The position numbers and the translations under genes are program-made. From Clostridiales bacterium (lineage in GTDB: Bacteria > Bacillota > Clostridia > Lachnospirales > Bianqueaceae): a stretch of DNA of 55,975 nt. Shown here one piece after another: positions 25,640 through 33,661 of this stretch. The notes below the pieces were generated by a model, which searched no databases, was not told the origin of the DNA, and saw nothing but the letters and a program-made list of their open reading frames with translations. Each line of letters starts with the position of its first letter. Within the stretch, counting starts at the first letter, position 1. The DNA lies in contig JAILDJ010000092.1 in the NCBI GenBank assembly GCA_024689505.1, positions 1 to 55,975 on the forward strand. The letters are read 5' to 3'.

Positions 25640-26208
25640 TCTTCCTCAGACTGGGGCGCTTCGGCCTCTTCGGCAGGGCTTTCAGTCTCCTCCGCTTCCG
25701 GGAACGGGGTGCCGCAGTTGACACATTTCTTGGCATCCGGATGGTTGCCGACTTTGCAGTTCGGGCAGAATTTCAGGATGAAATACCCTTCGTCATTCTT
25801 TTCCGGTTCCGGCTGCTCTTCCTCGTCCTCTTCCGCAGGCTCTTCTTCCTCGCCGGCTTCTTCTACAGCTTCTTCAGCTTCTTCAGGTGCCTCAACAGGG
25901 ACTTCGACCTCTGCGGTCTCTTTCGGCGCATCCTTCTTCGCCTGCAGAGCGGAGATAGCATCGATGGCGTCCTGGATCCTGGCGCATGCAGCCTCGATGA
26001 CTTCGTCATCACGGTTCATGGTGCCTTTTTCTATATGATACTCGATCTGTCCAAGCGTCTTGTACTCTTTGTCCAGATTGGCCTGTGCTTTACGCAGCTC
26101 GATCTCGATCTTAGCGCTTTCTACCGTTTCCTGGGTCTTGTTGGCAACGATGTCAGCCAATTTCTTAGCGCCTGCTAAAAAGTCGTTCATATAATCTTTA
26201 ACTTCCAT
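25636..26208 (-). CDS. Zinc-ribbon protein with helical N-terminus and acidic linker
   Basis: 190 residues from the ATG at 26208, with GGAGGT 7-8 bases upstream; an ATG five codons earlier overlaps that site. N-terminal region (about 1-100) is predicted helical (NDFLAGAKKLADIVANKTQETVES, quoted in part as AGAKKLADIVANK). A strongly acidic Glu/Ala/Pro linker follows (about 105-145). The C-terminal zinc ribbon has CPNC and CVNC 13 residues apart, then another acidic tail. Probably a cytosolic metal-binding protein; similar zinc-ribbon, coiled-coil proteins are widespread in Clostridia without known function. First gene of the gerW operon, with its own promoter. Confidence 0.75.
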   Translation of the reverse strand: MEVKDYMNDFLAGAKKLADIVANKTQETVESAKIEIELRKAQANLDKEYKTLGQIEYHIEKGTMNRDDEVIEAACARIQDAIDAISALQAKKDAPKETAEVEVPVEAPEEAEEAVEEAGEEEEPAEEDEEEQPEPEKNDEGYFILKFCPNCKVGNHPDAKKCVNCGTPFPEAEETESPAEEAEAPQSEEE

Positions 26209-26236
26209 GATACATACCTCCATATACTTTTGCTAT

Positions 26237-26265
26237 ATTATACTCTTAATGAGTATGTTTCGCAA
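26237..26265 (-). promoter_or_regulatory. Promoter of the zinc-ribbon-to-gerW operon
   Basis: Minus strand TTGCGA (26260-26265), 17-bp spacer, TATAAT (26237-26242), 28 bp before the ATG at 26208. This is a sigma-A-like promoter; I see no obvious sporulation sigma-F/G site. Confidence 0.75.
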
Positions 26266-26288
26266 TACTTTTTCATATGACGGCCGGT

Positions 26289-26993
26289 TCACCTGCAGAA
26301 CTGTTCTGCAATGATCAGATCTTCCGGCCAAGTGATCTTGATGTTGGTCTTATCCCCCGGCACCATGCCGACTGCTATACCGGTCCGCAGGAAGACGCCG
26401 GATGCATCGGTGACGGTACCCCTCTCTTCTGCCGTCAACTGTTCATAACAGCGGCGGAACATAAGTGCACCAAAGGTCTGCGGTGTCTGCATCTGATACA
26501 TGGTAGCACGGTCCGGCACCTGATCGATCCTCTTTCCGTCTTGACTGCATATGATGGTGTCCGTGGCCGGGATCACCGTCATGGCTGGCGTGCCTGTCTT
26601 CGCCAATGCGATGCCGGCCTCGATCATTTCGACGGTCACAAACGGGCGGACGGCATCATGCGTGACCAGGATCGTGTCCTCATCGAGCACACCGGCAGCG
26701 TCCAGTGCAAAGATGGCCTGCATCAGGCTTCCGCTGCGGTCCATTCCCCCTTCGACCAATTGGATCCTCGACTGTGGTCCCAGATATTGCTCGATCAGCT
26801 TGCAGCTGTGTTCCGTCCAGGCTGCCGGTGTGACCAACAGGACCTGTTGCAGTTCCGGCACCCGAAGAAAGGTCTCTAAAGTGCGTATGAGGATGGGGCG
26901 ATCAGCGATCAACTGGAATTGTTTGGGTCGTGTACCACCCATCCGCGTACCGGAACCGCCGGCCAGGACGACGCCGAAGACCTTATTTTTCAT
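26289..26993 (-). CDS. ispD: 2-C-methyl-D-erythritol 4-phosphate cytidylyltransferase (IspD; TarI-like possible)
   Basis: Nucleotidyltransferase of 234 residues. The N-terminal VVLAGGSGTRMGGTRPKQF is the CTP-binding loop. THDAVRPFV, TVIPATDTI, QTPQTF and the C-terminal GDKTNIKITWPEDL are shared by IspD (MEP isoprenoid pathway) and TarI (CDP-ribitol for teichoic acid). No TarJ/TarL gene is adjacent and ispH lies in the next operon, so I lean to IspD, but the sequence alone does not separate them. It overlaps the Na/Pi transporter gene by 11 bp and is the last gene of its operon. Confidence 0.8.
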   Translation of the reverse strand: MKNKVFGVVLAGGSGTRMGGTRPKQFQLIADRPILIRTLETFLRVPELQQVLLVTPAAWTEHSCKLIEQYLGPQSRIQLVEGGMDRSGSLMQAIFALDAAGVLDEDTILVTHDAVRPFVTVEMIEAGIALAKTGTPAMTVIPATDTIICSQDGKRIDQVPDRATMYQMQTPQTFGALMFRRCYEQLTAEERGTVTDASGVFLRTGIAVGMVPGDKTNIKITWPEDLIIAEQFCR

Positions 26994-28950
26994 TTTTTCC
27001 GTCCTTGCTCTTCTTTTTATCCTTTTTTACATCTTTTTCTTTCTTTTTGAGCTTTTCCTTCTTCTTGCTCGTGTCTTTGATCTTGCTCTTTGTCTCCTCG
27101 GGAGTCAGAGCCTCGATCTGTTCGATGAGCTGTTCCGCAGCTTGTTCCTCTCGTGCTTTTTTCTCTTCAACAGCAACTATACGAAGCGGTTCAAGATACT
27201 GTTTTTCATAGTAGGAATACAGGCCATGATATTCTTCCGTCATTTCCTGATGATCCTGCATCAGATGCTGATGCGCATCAAATTTATGCGGATCGTTCAG
27301 GCGTTGTACCAGGAAGACCGAAATATTGACACAATGTCCGGCGATCCTGTCGGTACTGTTGAGGATCTCCTTCAAAGAGATACCGGACTGTACACTGCAT
27401 TCATTGCTCTGCAAGCGCTCGATGTGATGATCCTCCATGACCAGCCGCATGGAATCGATGACTTCTTCCAGTGGTTCCACACGGGATGCGATCATCTGGT
27501 TCTCATGCTTGTACGCGTCGACGGTCGTCTTCAGGATGTTGTCCACTGCATCGAACATGGTACGGATCTCCGCCTTGGCTCCTTCTGAGAAAGCGATGCC
27601 ATTGTTCTCGTTGAATTCGAACACGTGCGCGATCCCCATACAGTAATCACCGATACGTTCGAAGTCTGTGACGGAACGCAGCAGCTCATTGGCCAGACGT
27701 GTGGATTTCAATTCCAACCGGGACTCTGTAACGCGTACCAGATACTCACTGATCTTGGTCTCCGCACGGTCCAGGAAGTCCTCGTTGGTATTCATTTCCC
27801 GTACGATCTTGTCATCATATCCATCCAGAAGCTGGCGGACTTTGGAAAAATTAGTGCGGGTCATGTCGCCCATATCGCACACCAGACGACGGCTCTGTTC
27901 CAAAGCCAGGGCAGGTGTCTTCAGGAACATGCCACTGAGTGACTCGAAACGCTTTGTGGCCCATTCCTCTTCTTCACTGCGCGGAATCAGACGATTCAGG
28001 AATTTGACCATCAGACCTGTCATCGGCATAACGATGATCGCGGTAGCAATATTGAACAAGGTGTGGAAATCCGCGACATTACCACGGTTGACGATATGGT
28101 CCCAGAAGGGGAAACCCTGCACGGCCTTCAGCAAATAGATCAGGCCGCCCCAGATCAAGGCACCGATCAGATTGAAGATCAGATGCACCACGGGGACCTT
28201 TTTCGCATCCCGGCTGGCACCGAGACTGCTGATAAAGACCGGCACGCATTTGCCGACGTTTTCACCGATGATGATGGGGATCGCCATGCCCCAGGTGATC
28301 GTTCCGGTCGCTGTCAAAGCCTGCAGAATACCGACGGAAGCCGAGGAACTCTGCACGATCGCCGTGATCAGGATACCGACCAGGATACCCAGGATCGGGT
28401 TGGAGAACATGGTGAACAGCTTTTGGAACGAGGCGCTCTGCTTCAGAGGCGCGACCGCACCTTCCATCGTCGTCATTCCCACGAAAAGGATACCTAAGCC
28501 CAGCATGATCCTGCCGGCCATGTCGAACTTATGCTTCTTCATGAACATATGGAAAACGACACCCAGGATGACCAGTACCGGGGCGAAGGCCGCCGGCTTC
28601 AGCAGCGTCAGGATCAGGCTCTGACTGCCGATATCACCCAGTCGCAGCAATTGTCCTGTCATGGTAGAACCGATGTTGGAGCCGATCAGGACCGGAATCG
28701 CCTGCAGCAGGGTCATGATCCCGGCATTGACAAAACCCAGAACGATAACAGCCGTCGCTGTGGAGCTTTGGATGATGGCTGTAACGCCTGTACCAAGGAC
28801 AAGGCCTTTGAGCTTATTATTGGTCAGCTTTTCGAGGATGGTCTCCAGCTTGGCGCCTGCCATCATCTTCATGGCGGAACTCAGGTAATCCATACCATAG
28901 AGGAAAAGACCTATGCCGCCGAACAATGTTAAAACTGAAATGATATCCAT
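26983..28950 (-). CDS. Na+/phosphate cotransporter with C-terminal PhoU domain
   Basis: 655 residues. The membrane part (about 1-320) has the two inverted NptA/PNaS repeats with the QSSTA and QSSSA motifs (AIIQSSTATAVIVLGFV and AIVQSSSASVGIL), the sodium and phosphate binding loops of this family. It is followed by a helical PhoU-like domain (about 345-560: RSVTDFERIGDYC, EVIDSMRLVMEDHHIERLQ). The C-terminus is a lysine-rich coiled tail of about 50 residues. The start is the ATG at 28950 with AAGGGGAT upstream, 20 bp after alr. The PhoU fusion suggests uptake is linked to phosphate status. Confidence 0.92.
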   Translation of the reverse strand: MDIISVLTLFGGIGLFLYGMDYLSSAMKMMAGAKLETILEKLTNNKLKGLVLGTGVTAIIQSSTATAVIVLGFVNAGIMTLLQAIPVLIGSNIGSTMTGQLLRLGDIGSQSLILTLLKPAAFAPVLVILGVVFHMFMKKHKFDMAGRIMLGLGILFVGMTTMEGAVAPLKQSASFQKLFTMFSNPILGILVGILITAIVQSSSASVGILQALTATGTITWGMAIPIIIGENVGKCVPVFISSLGASRDAKKVPVVHLIFNLIGALIWGGLIYLLKAVQGFPFWDHIVNRGNVADFHTLFNIATAIIVMPMTGLMVKFLNRLIPRSEEEEWATKRFESLSGMFLKTPALALEQSRRLVCDMGDMTRTNFSKVRQLLDGYDDKIVREMNTNEDFLDRAETKISEYLVRVTESRLELKSTRLANELLRSVTDFERIGDYCMGIAHVFEFNENNGIAFSEGAKAEIRTMFDAVDNILKTTVDAYKHENQMIASRVEPLEEVIDSMRLVMEDHHIERLQSNECSVQSGISLKEILNSTDRIAGHCVNISVFLVQRLNDPHKFDAHQHLMQDHQEMTEEYHGLYSYYEKQYLEPLRIVAVEEKKAREEQAAEQLIEQIEALTPEETKSKIKDTSKKKEKLKKKEKDVKKDKKKSKDGKNEK

Positions 28951-28970
28951 AAAAATCCCCTTATGATTTA

Positions 28971-30092
28971 TTAGCACACTACGCGCGGCACACGAGCCGA
29001 CACTTGACAAGCAAGTTCATAATTGATGGTTCCGACTGTATCTGCCAATTCGTCCAACGGCAGACCTGGCCCGAACAGCGTGACCGCATCGCCCTCTTCT
29101 GCCTCCGGGATCTCGGTCAGATCGATCATGAACTGATCCATGCAGATCCTGCCGCGGATCGGTGCGCGCTTACCGCGGATCAGCACCTCTCCTTTTCCCG
29201 ATAGAAGGCGGCTGTACCCATCCGCATAGCCCACCGGGATCGTACCGATACGGCGCGGCTCCTGTGCCACGTACGTGCCGCCGTAGCTTACGGCATCGCC
29301 CGGCTGGATCTCTTTGATAAAGATGACGTGGGTCTTCAGTTCCATGACCGGCTGCAATGGAAAGGCTTGCGTATCCATTTCCGCCGACGGTGTCAGCCCG
29401 TACAGGATGATACCCGCCCGCACCATTTCGAAATGCGCCTCCGGCAGTTCCATGATGGCTGCCGAATTGGACGTATGACGGATCGGGATCGTAACGCCGG
29501 CTTCCGTCAGACGACGGTACATATCATTGTAACGTGCCAGCTGGAGCTGTGCTGCGGTCTTGTCCACCTCGTCCGCCCGCGCGTAATGCGTGAACATGCC
29601 ATCGATCTTGATGCCTGGCAGGTCTTGTATCGTGCGGATGGTTTCGACTGCCTGTTCCGTACAGGGGAATCCGATTCTGCGCATACCCGTATCCAACGCG
29701 ATATGGATGTGCGCGGGCTTCCTTTCGCTGACAGCTGCACGGGACAGGTATTCTGCCATTTCATATGTAAATACCGTTGCGGACAGTTCCTGATCGACCA
29801 ATACAGGCGCGTCGGAAGGTGCCGTATAACCCAGAAGCAGGATCGGTTTTGTGACTCCCATCTGTCTTAGGTGCAGACCTTCTTCCACAACTGCCACGGC
29901 GTACGCCGCGACGCCTTCCTCTTCCAGGACCGGCAGCATATTTTCGACGCCGTGTCCATATCCGTTCGCCTTGATGACCGCCATGATCTTCGGGCGATCG
30001 CCGATCGTTTTACGGATCTGCCGCAGATTGGCGCGCAGCGCATCTTGATGGATGTACGCGCGCACCCGGTAGTATGAGCCTTGTTCTTCCAT
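28971..30092 (-). CDS. alr: Alanine racemase
   Basis: PLP enzyme making D-alanine for peptidoglycan, 373 residues. PLP lysine is K41 in VIKANGYGHG. The second catalytic residue is the tyrosine in AVSYGGTY. HTSNSAAIM, RAGIILYGL and GRICMDQFMIDLT are also typical. It lies 19 bp after nnr and 20 bp before the Na/Pi transporter. The nnr-alr neighbourhood is common in bacteria. Confidence 0.96.
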   Translation of the reverse strand: MEEQGSYYRVRAYIHQDALRANLRQIRKTIGDRPKIMAVIKANGYGHGVENMLPVLEEEGVAAYAVAVVEEGLHLRQMGVTKPILLLGYTAPSDAPVLVDQELSATVFTYEMAEYLSRAAVSERKPAHIHIALDTGMRRIGFPCTEQAVETIRTIQDLPGIKIDGMFTHYARADEVDKTAAQLQLARYNDMYRRLTEAGVTIPIRHTSNSAAIMELPEAHFEMVRAGIILYGLTPSAEMDTQAFPLQPVMELKTHVIFIKEIQPGDAVSYGGTYVAQEPRRIGTIPVGYADGYSRLLSGKGEVLIRGKRAPIRGRICMDQFMIDLTEIPEAEEGDAVTLFGPGLPLDELADTVGTINYELACQVSARVPRVVC

Positions 30093-30111
30093 ACACTCTC
30101 CCTGGTTTCTA

Positions 30112-31695
30112 TCAGATTGTGATACCTGCTAAACTTTCAACGTCGATCGCGGCACAGATATCGGATGCCGTCATTCCATAATGGCCATGGGCTGACGCGG
30201 CTCTGTCACCCGCGGCGCCATGGAGATAAACGCCCAGATAGGCTGCTTCAAAAGGAGCCAACCCCTCTGCGGTAAGACCGCCGATCATGCCGGCCAGCAC
30301 GTCGCCCGAGCCGGCCGTGGCCATGCCATGATTGCCCGTAGTATTGAAATAGATCCTGCCGTCCGGGGATGCCACCAATGTCAGCGCATCCTTCAGCACA
30401 CAGACCGCATTATATTCCGTTGCCAGATCCAATGCCGCCGATACCGGATCCTCGGCGATCTCCGCTACGGACCGTTTCAGCAAGCGGGAGGCTTCTCCCA
30501 TATGCGGCGTCAGTACGGTCCGGCCGCCATGGGCGATGACTTTTTCCCTGATCTCCTCCCGAGTCGCCAGGATGTTGAGCGCGTCCGCATCCAGCACGGC
30601 CGGGGTCTCCTCCGGAAGCGCATCCAGGATCAGACCCATCAGCTCGACCACGTACGGCACCTGACTCCAGCCGGGGCCCATGAGGACCGCGCTGGAAATG
30701 GCGATGGCTTCACGGACGGTCCCGGTATCCCGCGGATCGACCATAGAACCATGATCCACACTCTCCTTGATGACTTCGTAAGGCGTGATGATCACCTCAG
30801 GCAGCAGGCTCTGCACCACAGGACGGATATCTTTCGGAATGATCATATCGACCAAGCCGGTCCCCATCTTATAGGCGGCAGAAGCGCTCAGCACAGACGC
30901 GCCTGTCATATTCTTGGAACCCGCGGCGACCATCAGCCGTCCGTAAGACCCCTTGTGACTGCGATTGTATCGTTTGGGCAGAAGGTTCGGAACATCGGAC
31001 TGGTCGATGGTGAACCAACGGACACGTTCCACCGGATGAGCTCCCTGCGGGATGCCGATCGGTCTGACGATGACCTCTCCGGCATAATCATGTCCCGGGT
31101 ACAGCATGAGACCGGCTTTGAGCTGCGAGAACGTGACCGTGATATCCGCGCGGATGGCGCAGCCCATCACGCGGCCATTGTCCGCATGGATACCGGTGGG
31201 GACGTCGACCGCCGCCACCTTCAAGCCGTTCTTTTCCCGTGCTTCATTGATGCGCAGCACCAGCTGCCGCACGATACCATCGATATTACGGCTCAGGCCG
31301 ATGCCGAAGATCGCGTCGACCACCCAGTCCGCCTGCATGATCATATTCTCGATGACGTAGACCTGATCCGGCCGGATCAACGGGATCTTATAGGCAGCCA
31401 GCATCTCGTACTGCGTGCGGGCATCTCCCGTCAGGGAAGACGGTTCCTCAAGGCTGAATACTTTGACGTTCATGCCCTGCTGTTTCAGGAACCGGGCGAT
31501 GGCGAACCCATCGCCGCCATTATTGCCCCCGCCGCACAGGACGAGGATCCGGTCCGCTTCAGCAGCCCGCTTCAGGATCTCCTCGGCTACAGAACGTGCC
31601 GCGGCTTCCATCAGCAAAAGTCCCGGGATCTTCAGATCGTTGATCGCGTAACGGTCGGTTTCCCGCATCTGGGCTCCGGTACAAACTTTCTTCAT
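30112..31695 (-). CDS. nnr: Bifunctional NAD(P)H-hydrate epimerase / ADP-dependent dehydratase
   Basis: Repairs hydrated NAD(P)H. 527 residues, the fused form. N-terminal YjeF_N epimerase domain (about 1-210: LLMEAAARSVAEEI, CGGGNNGGDGFAIARFL, DAIFGIGLSR, DVPTGIHADNG). C-terminal ribokinase-fold dehydratase domain (about 230-520: GSYGRLMVAAGSKNMTGA, TPHMGEASRLL, GNHGMATAGSGDVLAGMIGGL). Start ATG 31695 has GAGGGG at a good distance; an upstream in-frame start would lie inside the dehydrogenase gene. Follows the dehydrogenase gene by 26 bp. Confidence 0.95.
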   Translation of the reverse strand: MKKVCTGAQMRETDRYAINDLKIPGLLLMEAAARSVAEEILKRAAEADRILVLCGGGNNGGDGFAIARFLKQQGMNVKVFSLEEPSSLTGDARTQYEMLAAYKIPLIRPDQVYVIENMIMQADWVVDAIFGIGLSRNIDGIVRQLVLRINEAREKNGLKVAAVDVPTGIHADNGRVMGCAIRADITVTFSQLKAGLMLYPGHDYAGEVIVRPIGIPQGAHPVERVRWFTIDQSDVPNLLPKRYNRSHKGSYGRLMVAAGSKNMTGASVLSASAAYKMGTGLVDMIIPKDIRPVVQSLLPEVIITPYEVIKESVDHGSMVDPRDTGTVREAIAISSAVLMGPGWSQVPYVVELMGLILDALPEETPAVLDADALNILATREEIREKVIAHGGRTVLTPHMGEASRLLKRSVAEIAEDPVSAALDLATEYNAVCVLKDALTLVASPDGRIYFNTTGNHGMATAGSGDVLAGMIGGLTAEGLAPFEAAYLGVYLHGAAGDRAASAHGHYGMTASDICAAIDVESLAGITI

Positions 31696-31721
31696 GGTAC
31701 TGCCCCTCTTTCTATCAGTTT

Positions 31722-32720
31722 TCAGGCCATGGTCCGCAGCATGTCCAATGTCACTTCCAGAGCTGGCGTCTCCCCCCGCAGGACACGGTGGAACTCCAGC
31801 ATCTGATAATGGCCCATGCGTGCGCACTCCTGCTGCATGGATCCGGCGATGTGCGGCGTCAGGATCACATTCGGAAGTCCGTAGAAGGGATGCCCCTCCT
31901 CGACCGGTTCCGGCAGCGTCACATCCAGGACCGCCGTGCGGCCGGGCTCATTTTGCAGTGCTTCGACCAGGTCCGCTTCCACGACCTGCGCGCCGCGGCC
32001 GGTATTGATGAAGGTCGCATACGGCTGCATGAGGTCGAACAGTTTCCCGTTTAGCATGCCCACCGTCTGCGGATTGTTTGCTAAATGATTGGAGATCACG
32101 GTGCAGGTGGTGAATAGATCCTCCAGCGAGGTCTTCTCCACACCCAAGGCGTTCGCCTGCTCATCCTGCAGAAAAGGATCGAACACCTTGACCCGCACAT
32201 GATATGCCTTGAGCATCTGAATGACCAGACGCCCGATCTGACCGGCGCCGATCAGCCCGATCACGGTATCGTACGCACCAGGGTGCGCTTCGCTGAAATC
32301 CCGCGCCTCGTTATGCCGTCCTTCTTTATATAAGCGTGCTGCCTGATAAAAACCTTTGCAGGCAAGCACGATCTGAGCTACTGTGTATTCCGCGACCGGC
32401 ACAGCGTTGGCCGTAGCGGAGCTAAAGACACGGACTCCCTCTTCCAGAAAGGGTCTGGCAAAAGACTGTACACTGCCCGCACCGTAGAAAACTGCTTTCA
32501 ACTGCGGCAGATACACACGGATCTGCTCCCGCGTCAGCTCCAACATGCCCCAGGTACTGAAGATATAATTGACGTCTTTTACGTCTGGTAACTCAAGCTG
32601 CTCAGGGTCCGTGATCGTTGCCACGAAATCCAGTTCCTGCTCCAGCTGCCGCCGGTCTTCCTCATTGTACACCTGTCGGAGCACATCTTCGCCCCGGGTA
32701 CTCATCCAGATGGCTTTCAT
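31722..32720 (-). CDS. D-isomer-specific 2-hydroxyacid dehydrogenase
   Basis: 332 residues from the ATG at 32720. The NAD fold is at about 120-290 with GLIGAGQIGRLV. The catalytic set is present: arginine in NTGRGAQVVEADL, glutamate in LPEPVEEGHP and histidine in LTPHIAGS. Closest in style to hydroxyacid dehydrogenases found in sugar-acid operons rather than to SerA or LdhA; substrate not known. Overlaps the upstream TIM-barrel gene by 4 bp (ATGA), so the two probably act in one pathway. Confidence 0.88.
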   Translation of the reverse strand: MKAIWMSTRGEDVLRQVYNEEDRRQLEQELDFVATITDPEQLELPDVKDVNYIFSTWGMLELTREQIRVYLPQLKAVFYGAGSVQSFARPFLEEGVRVFSSATANAVPVAEYTVAQIVLACKGFYQAARLYKEGRHNEARDFSEAHPGAYDTVIGLIGAGQIGRLVIQMLKAYHVRVKVFDPFLQDEQANALGVEKTSLEDLFTTCTVISNHLANNPQTVGMLNGKLFDLMQPYATFINTGRGAQVVEADLVEALQNEPGRTAVLDVTLPEPVEEGHPFYGLPNVILTPHIAGSMQQECARMGHYQMLEFHRVLRGETPALEVTLDMLRTMA

Positions 32721-33481
32721 ATTACGGTTCCTCTGATCATATCGGTAAGGGCCTTGGCATCCTCGATGCATTGCTCCGAAAGGTCATCCCGTACGAACTC
32801 CAGCAAGAAGTGATGTTCCCGCGCAGGACCCGCCAGGACTTTTCGGATGCAGCGCGTCCAGAAAGCTTTTCCTTCTGCCAATGGATGCCTGATATTGCCG
32901 GGCGAGGTCCATTGGAATACATGCACGTTCAAAAGATACGGCAGGACCCGCTCCAGCTCTTCCAGATTCGTTTCTTCAGAAACATCAGGATTTGGCTGCC
33001 AGTAGGTCATGAGCCCAGGGACGGCCTGCAGCAGCTCCAGCGCACTGTCCGCGTTTTCTGTCAGCGTATGTCTGTGGTACTCGGTCGCGACACGGATCCC
33101 CGCGTCAGCTGCCATCCGTACGAACAGCGCCGCATCACTCTCCACATGCTTCCTGTATTCCGCATCCGCATCAGCAGGTGACTGATCTCCCGCCCATATG
33201 CGGATCACCGGAGCGCCAAGCACTTCGGCGTCCGCGATCAAAGCGCGGATCTCTTCTGTCGGATCCTCACCTTGTCCGGCTCTGAAATAGGAGCCATAGG
33301 ACGTGACCCGGATGCCTGCCTCCGCACACATCGCCGCGATTGCTTTCGCCAAAGGAATATCTCCCGGGGGGACATGCACATCAGACCCCCATTCGATCCC
33401 TTCAAGTCCGGCTTTGCCCGCCAGATCGATGATCTCCCGCGGTGCCATGCCGCGAAACGTGATGGAAGTCAACCCGATCAT
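32717..33481 (-). CDS. Sugar phosphate isomerase/epimerase (xylose isomerase-like TIM barrel)
   Basis: 254 residues of the AP-endonuclease-2/xylose-isomerase-like TIM-barrel family. It begins MIGLTSITFRGM and shows GLEGIEWGSDVHVP, RVTSYGSYFRAG and RVATEYHRHTLTEN, the last with the conserved metal-ligand glutamate. A typical AAGGAG lies 6 bases before the ATG. First gene of the operon to ispD. With the dehydrogenase it looks like a small sugar or sugar-acid pathway fused by position to cell-wall and cofactor genes. Substrate unknown. Confidence 0.85.
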   Translation of the reverse strand: MIGLTSITFRGMAPREIIDLAGKAGLEGIEWGSDVHVPPGDIPLAKAIAAMCAEAGIRVTSYGSYFRAGQGEDPTEEIRALIADAEVLGAPVIRIWAGDQSPADADAEYRKHVESDAALFVRMAADAGIRVATEYHRHTLTENADSALELLQAVPGLMTYWQPNPDVSEETNLEELERVLPYLLNVHVFQWTSPGNIRHPLAEGKAFWTRCIRKVLAGPAREHHFLLEFVRDDLSEQCIEDAKALTDMIRGTVI

Positions 33482-33558
33482 AGGAACTCCTTATCCAGCA
33501 TCCTGTTGCGATGCGATTTATGATTTGGGCAATACTTTTTGATACCAATCCAATATGT

Positions 33559-33587
33559 ATTATAGCACAGGAATATGGTACCATCAA
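33559..33587 (-). promoter_or_regulatory. Promoter of the epimerase-to-ispD operon
   Basis: Minus strand TTGATG (33582-33587), 17-bp spacer ending in TGC, TATAAT (33559-33564). Extended -10. The untranslated leader to the ATG at 33481 is about 70 bases, with no riboswitch fold that I recognise. Confidence 0.8.
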
Positions 33588-33604
33588 TATATTTTCGTCT
33601 GCAT

Positions 33605-33640
33605 AGAAAAAAGGAGATGATCTCAGGGATCATCTCCTTT
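33605..33640 (-). terminator. Rho-independent terminator after ispH-rpsA
   Basis: Minus strand stem GGAGATGAT / ATCATCTCC around a 7-base loop, followed by six T residues. It closes the scpA-to-rpsA operon 25 bp after the stop and separates it from the next operon's promoter. Confidence 0.9.
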
Positions 33641-33661
33641 TGTTTGGTTGATTGTGAAGGA

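Noticed and set aside
30220-31806. 528-residue plus-strand open frame opposite nnr
   Set aside because: Antisense to an intact gene with full epimerase and dehydratase motifs; rich in His, Asp and Arg as expected for shadow frames in GC-rich DNA.
31696-31827. 44-residue N-terminal extension of nnr upstream of 31695
   Set aside because: It lies inside the dehydrogenase gene, is low in hydrophobic order, and the ATG at 31695 has a good ribosome-binding site and matches homologues.
33488-33558. Riboswitch or T-box leader before the epimerase operon
   Set aside because: The leader is about 70 bases, with no T-box word (TGGNACCGCG) and no fold I recognise.
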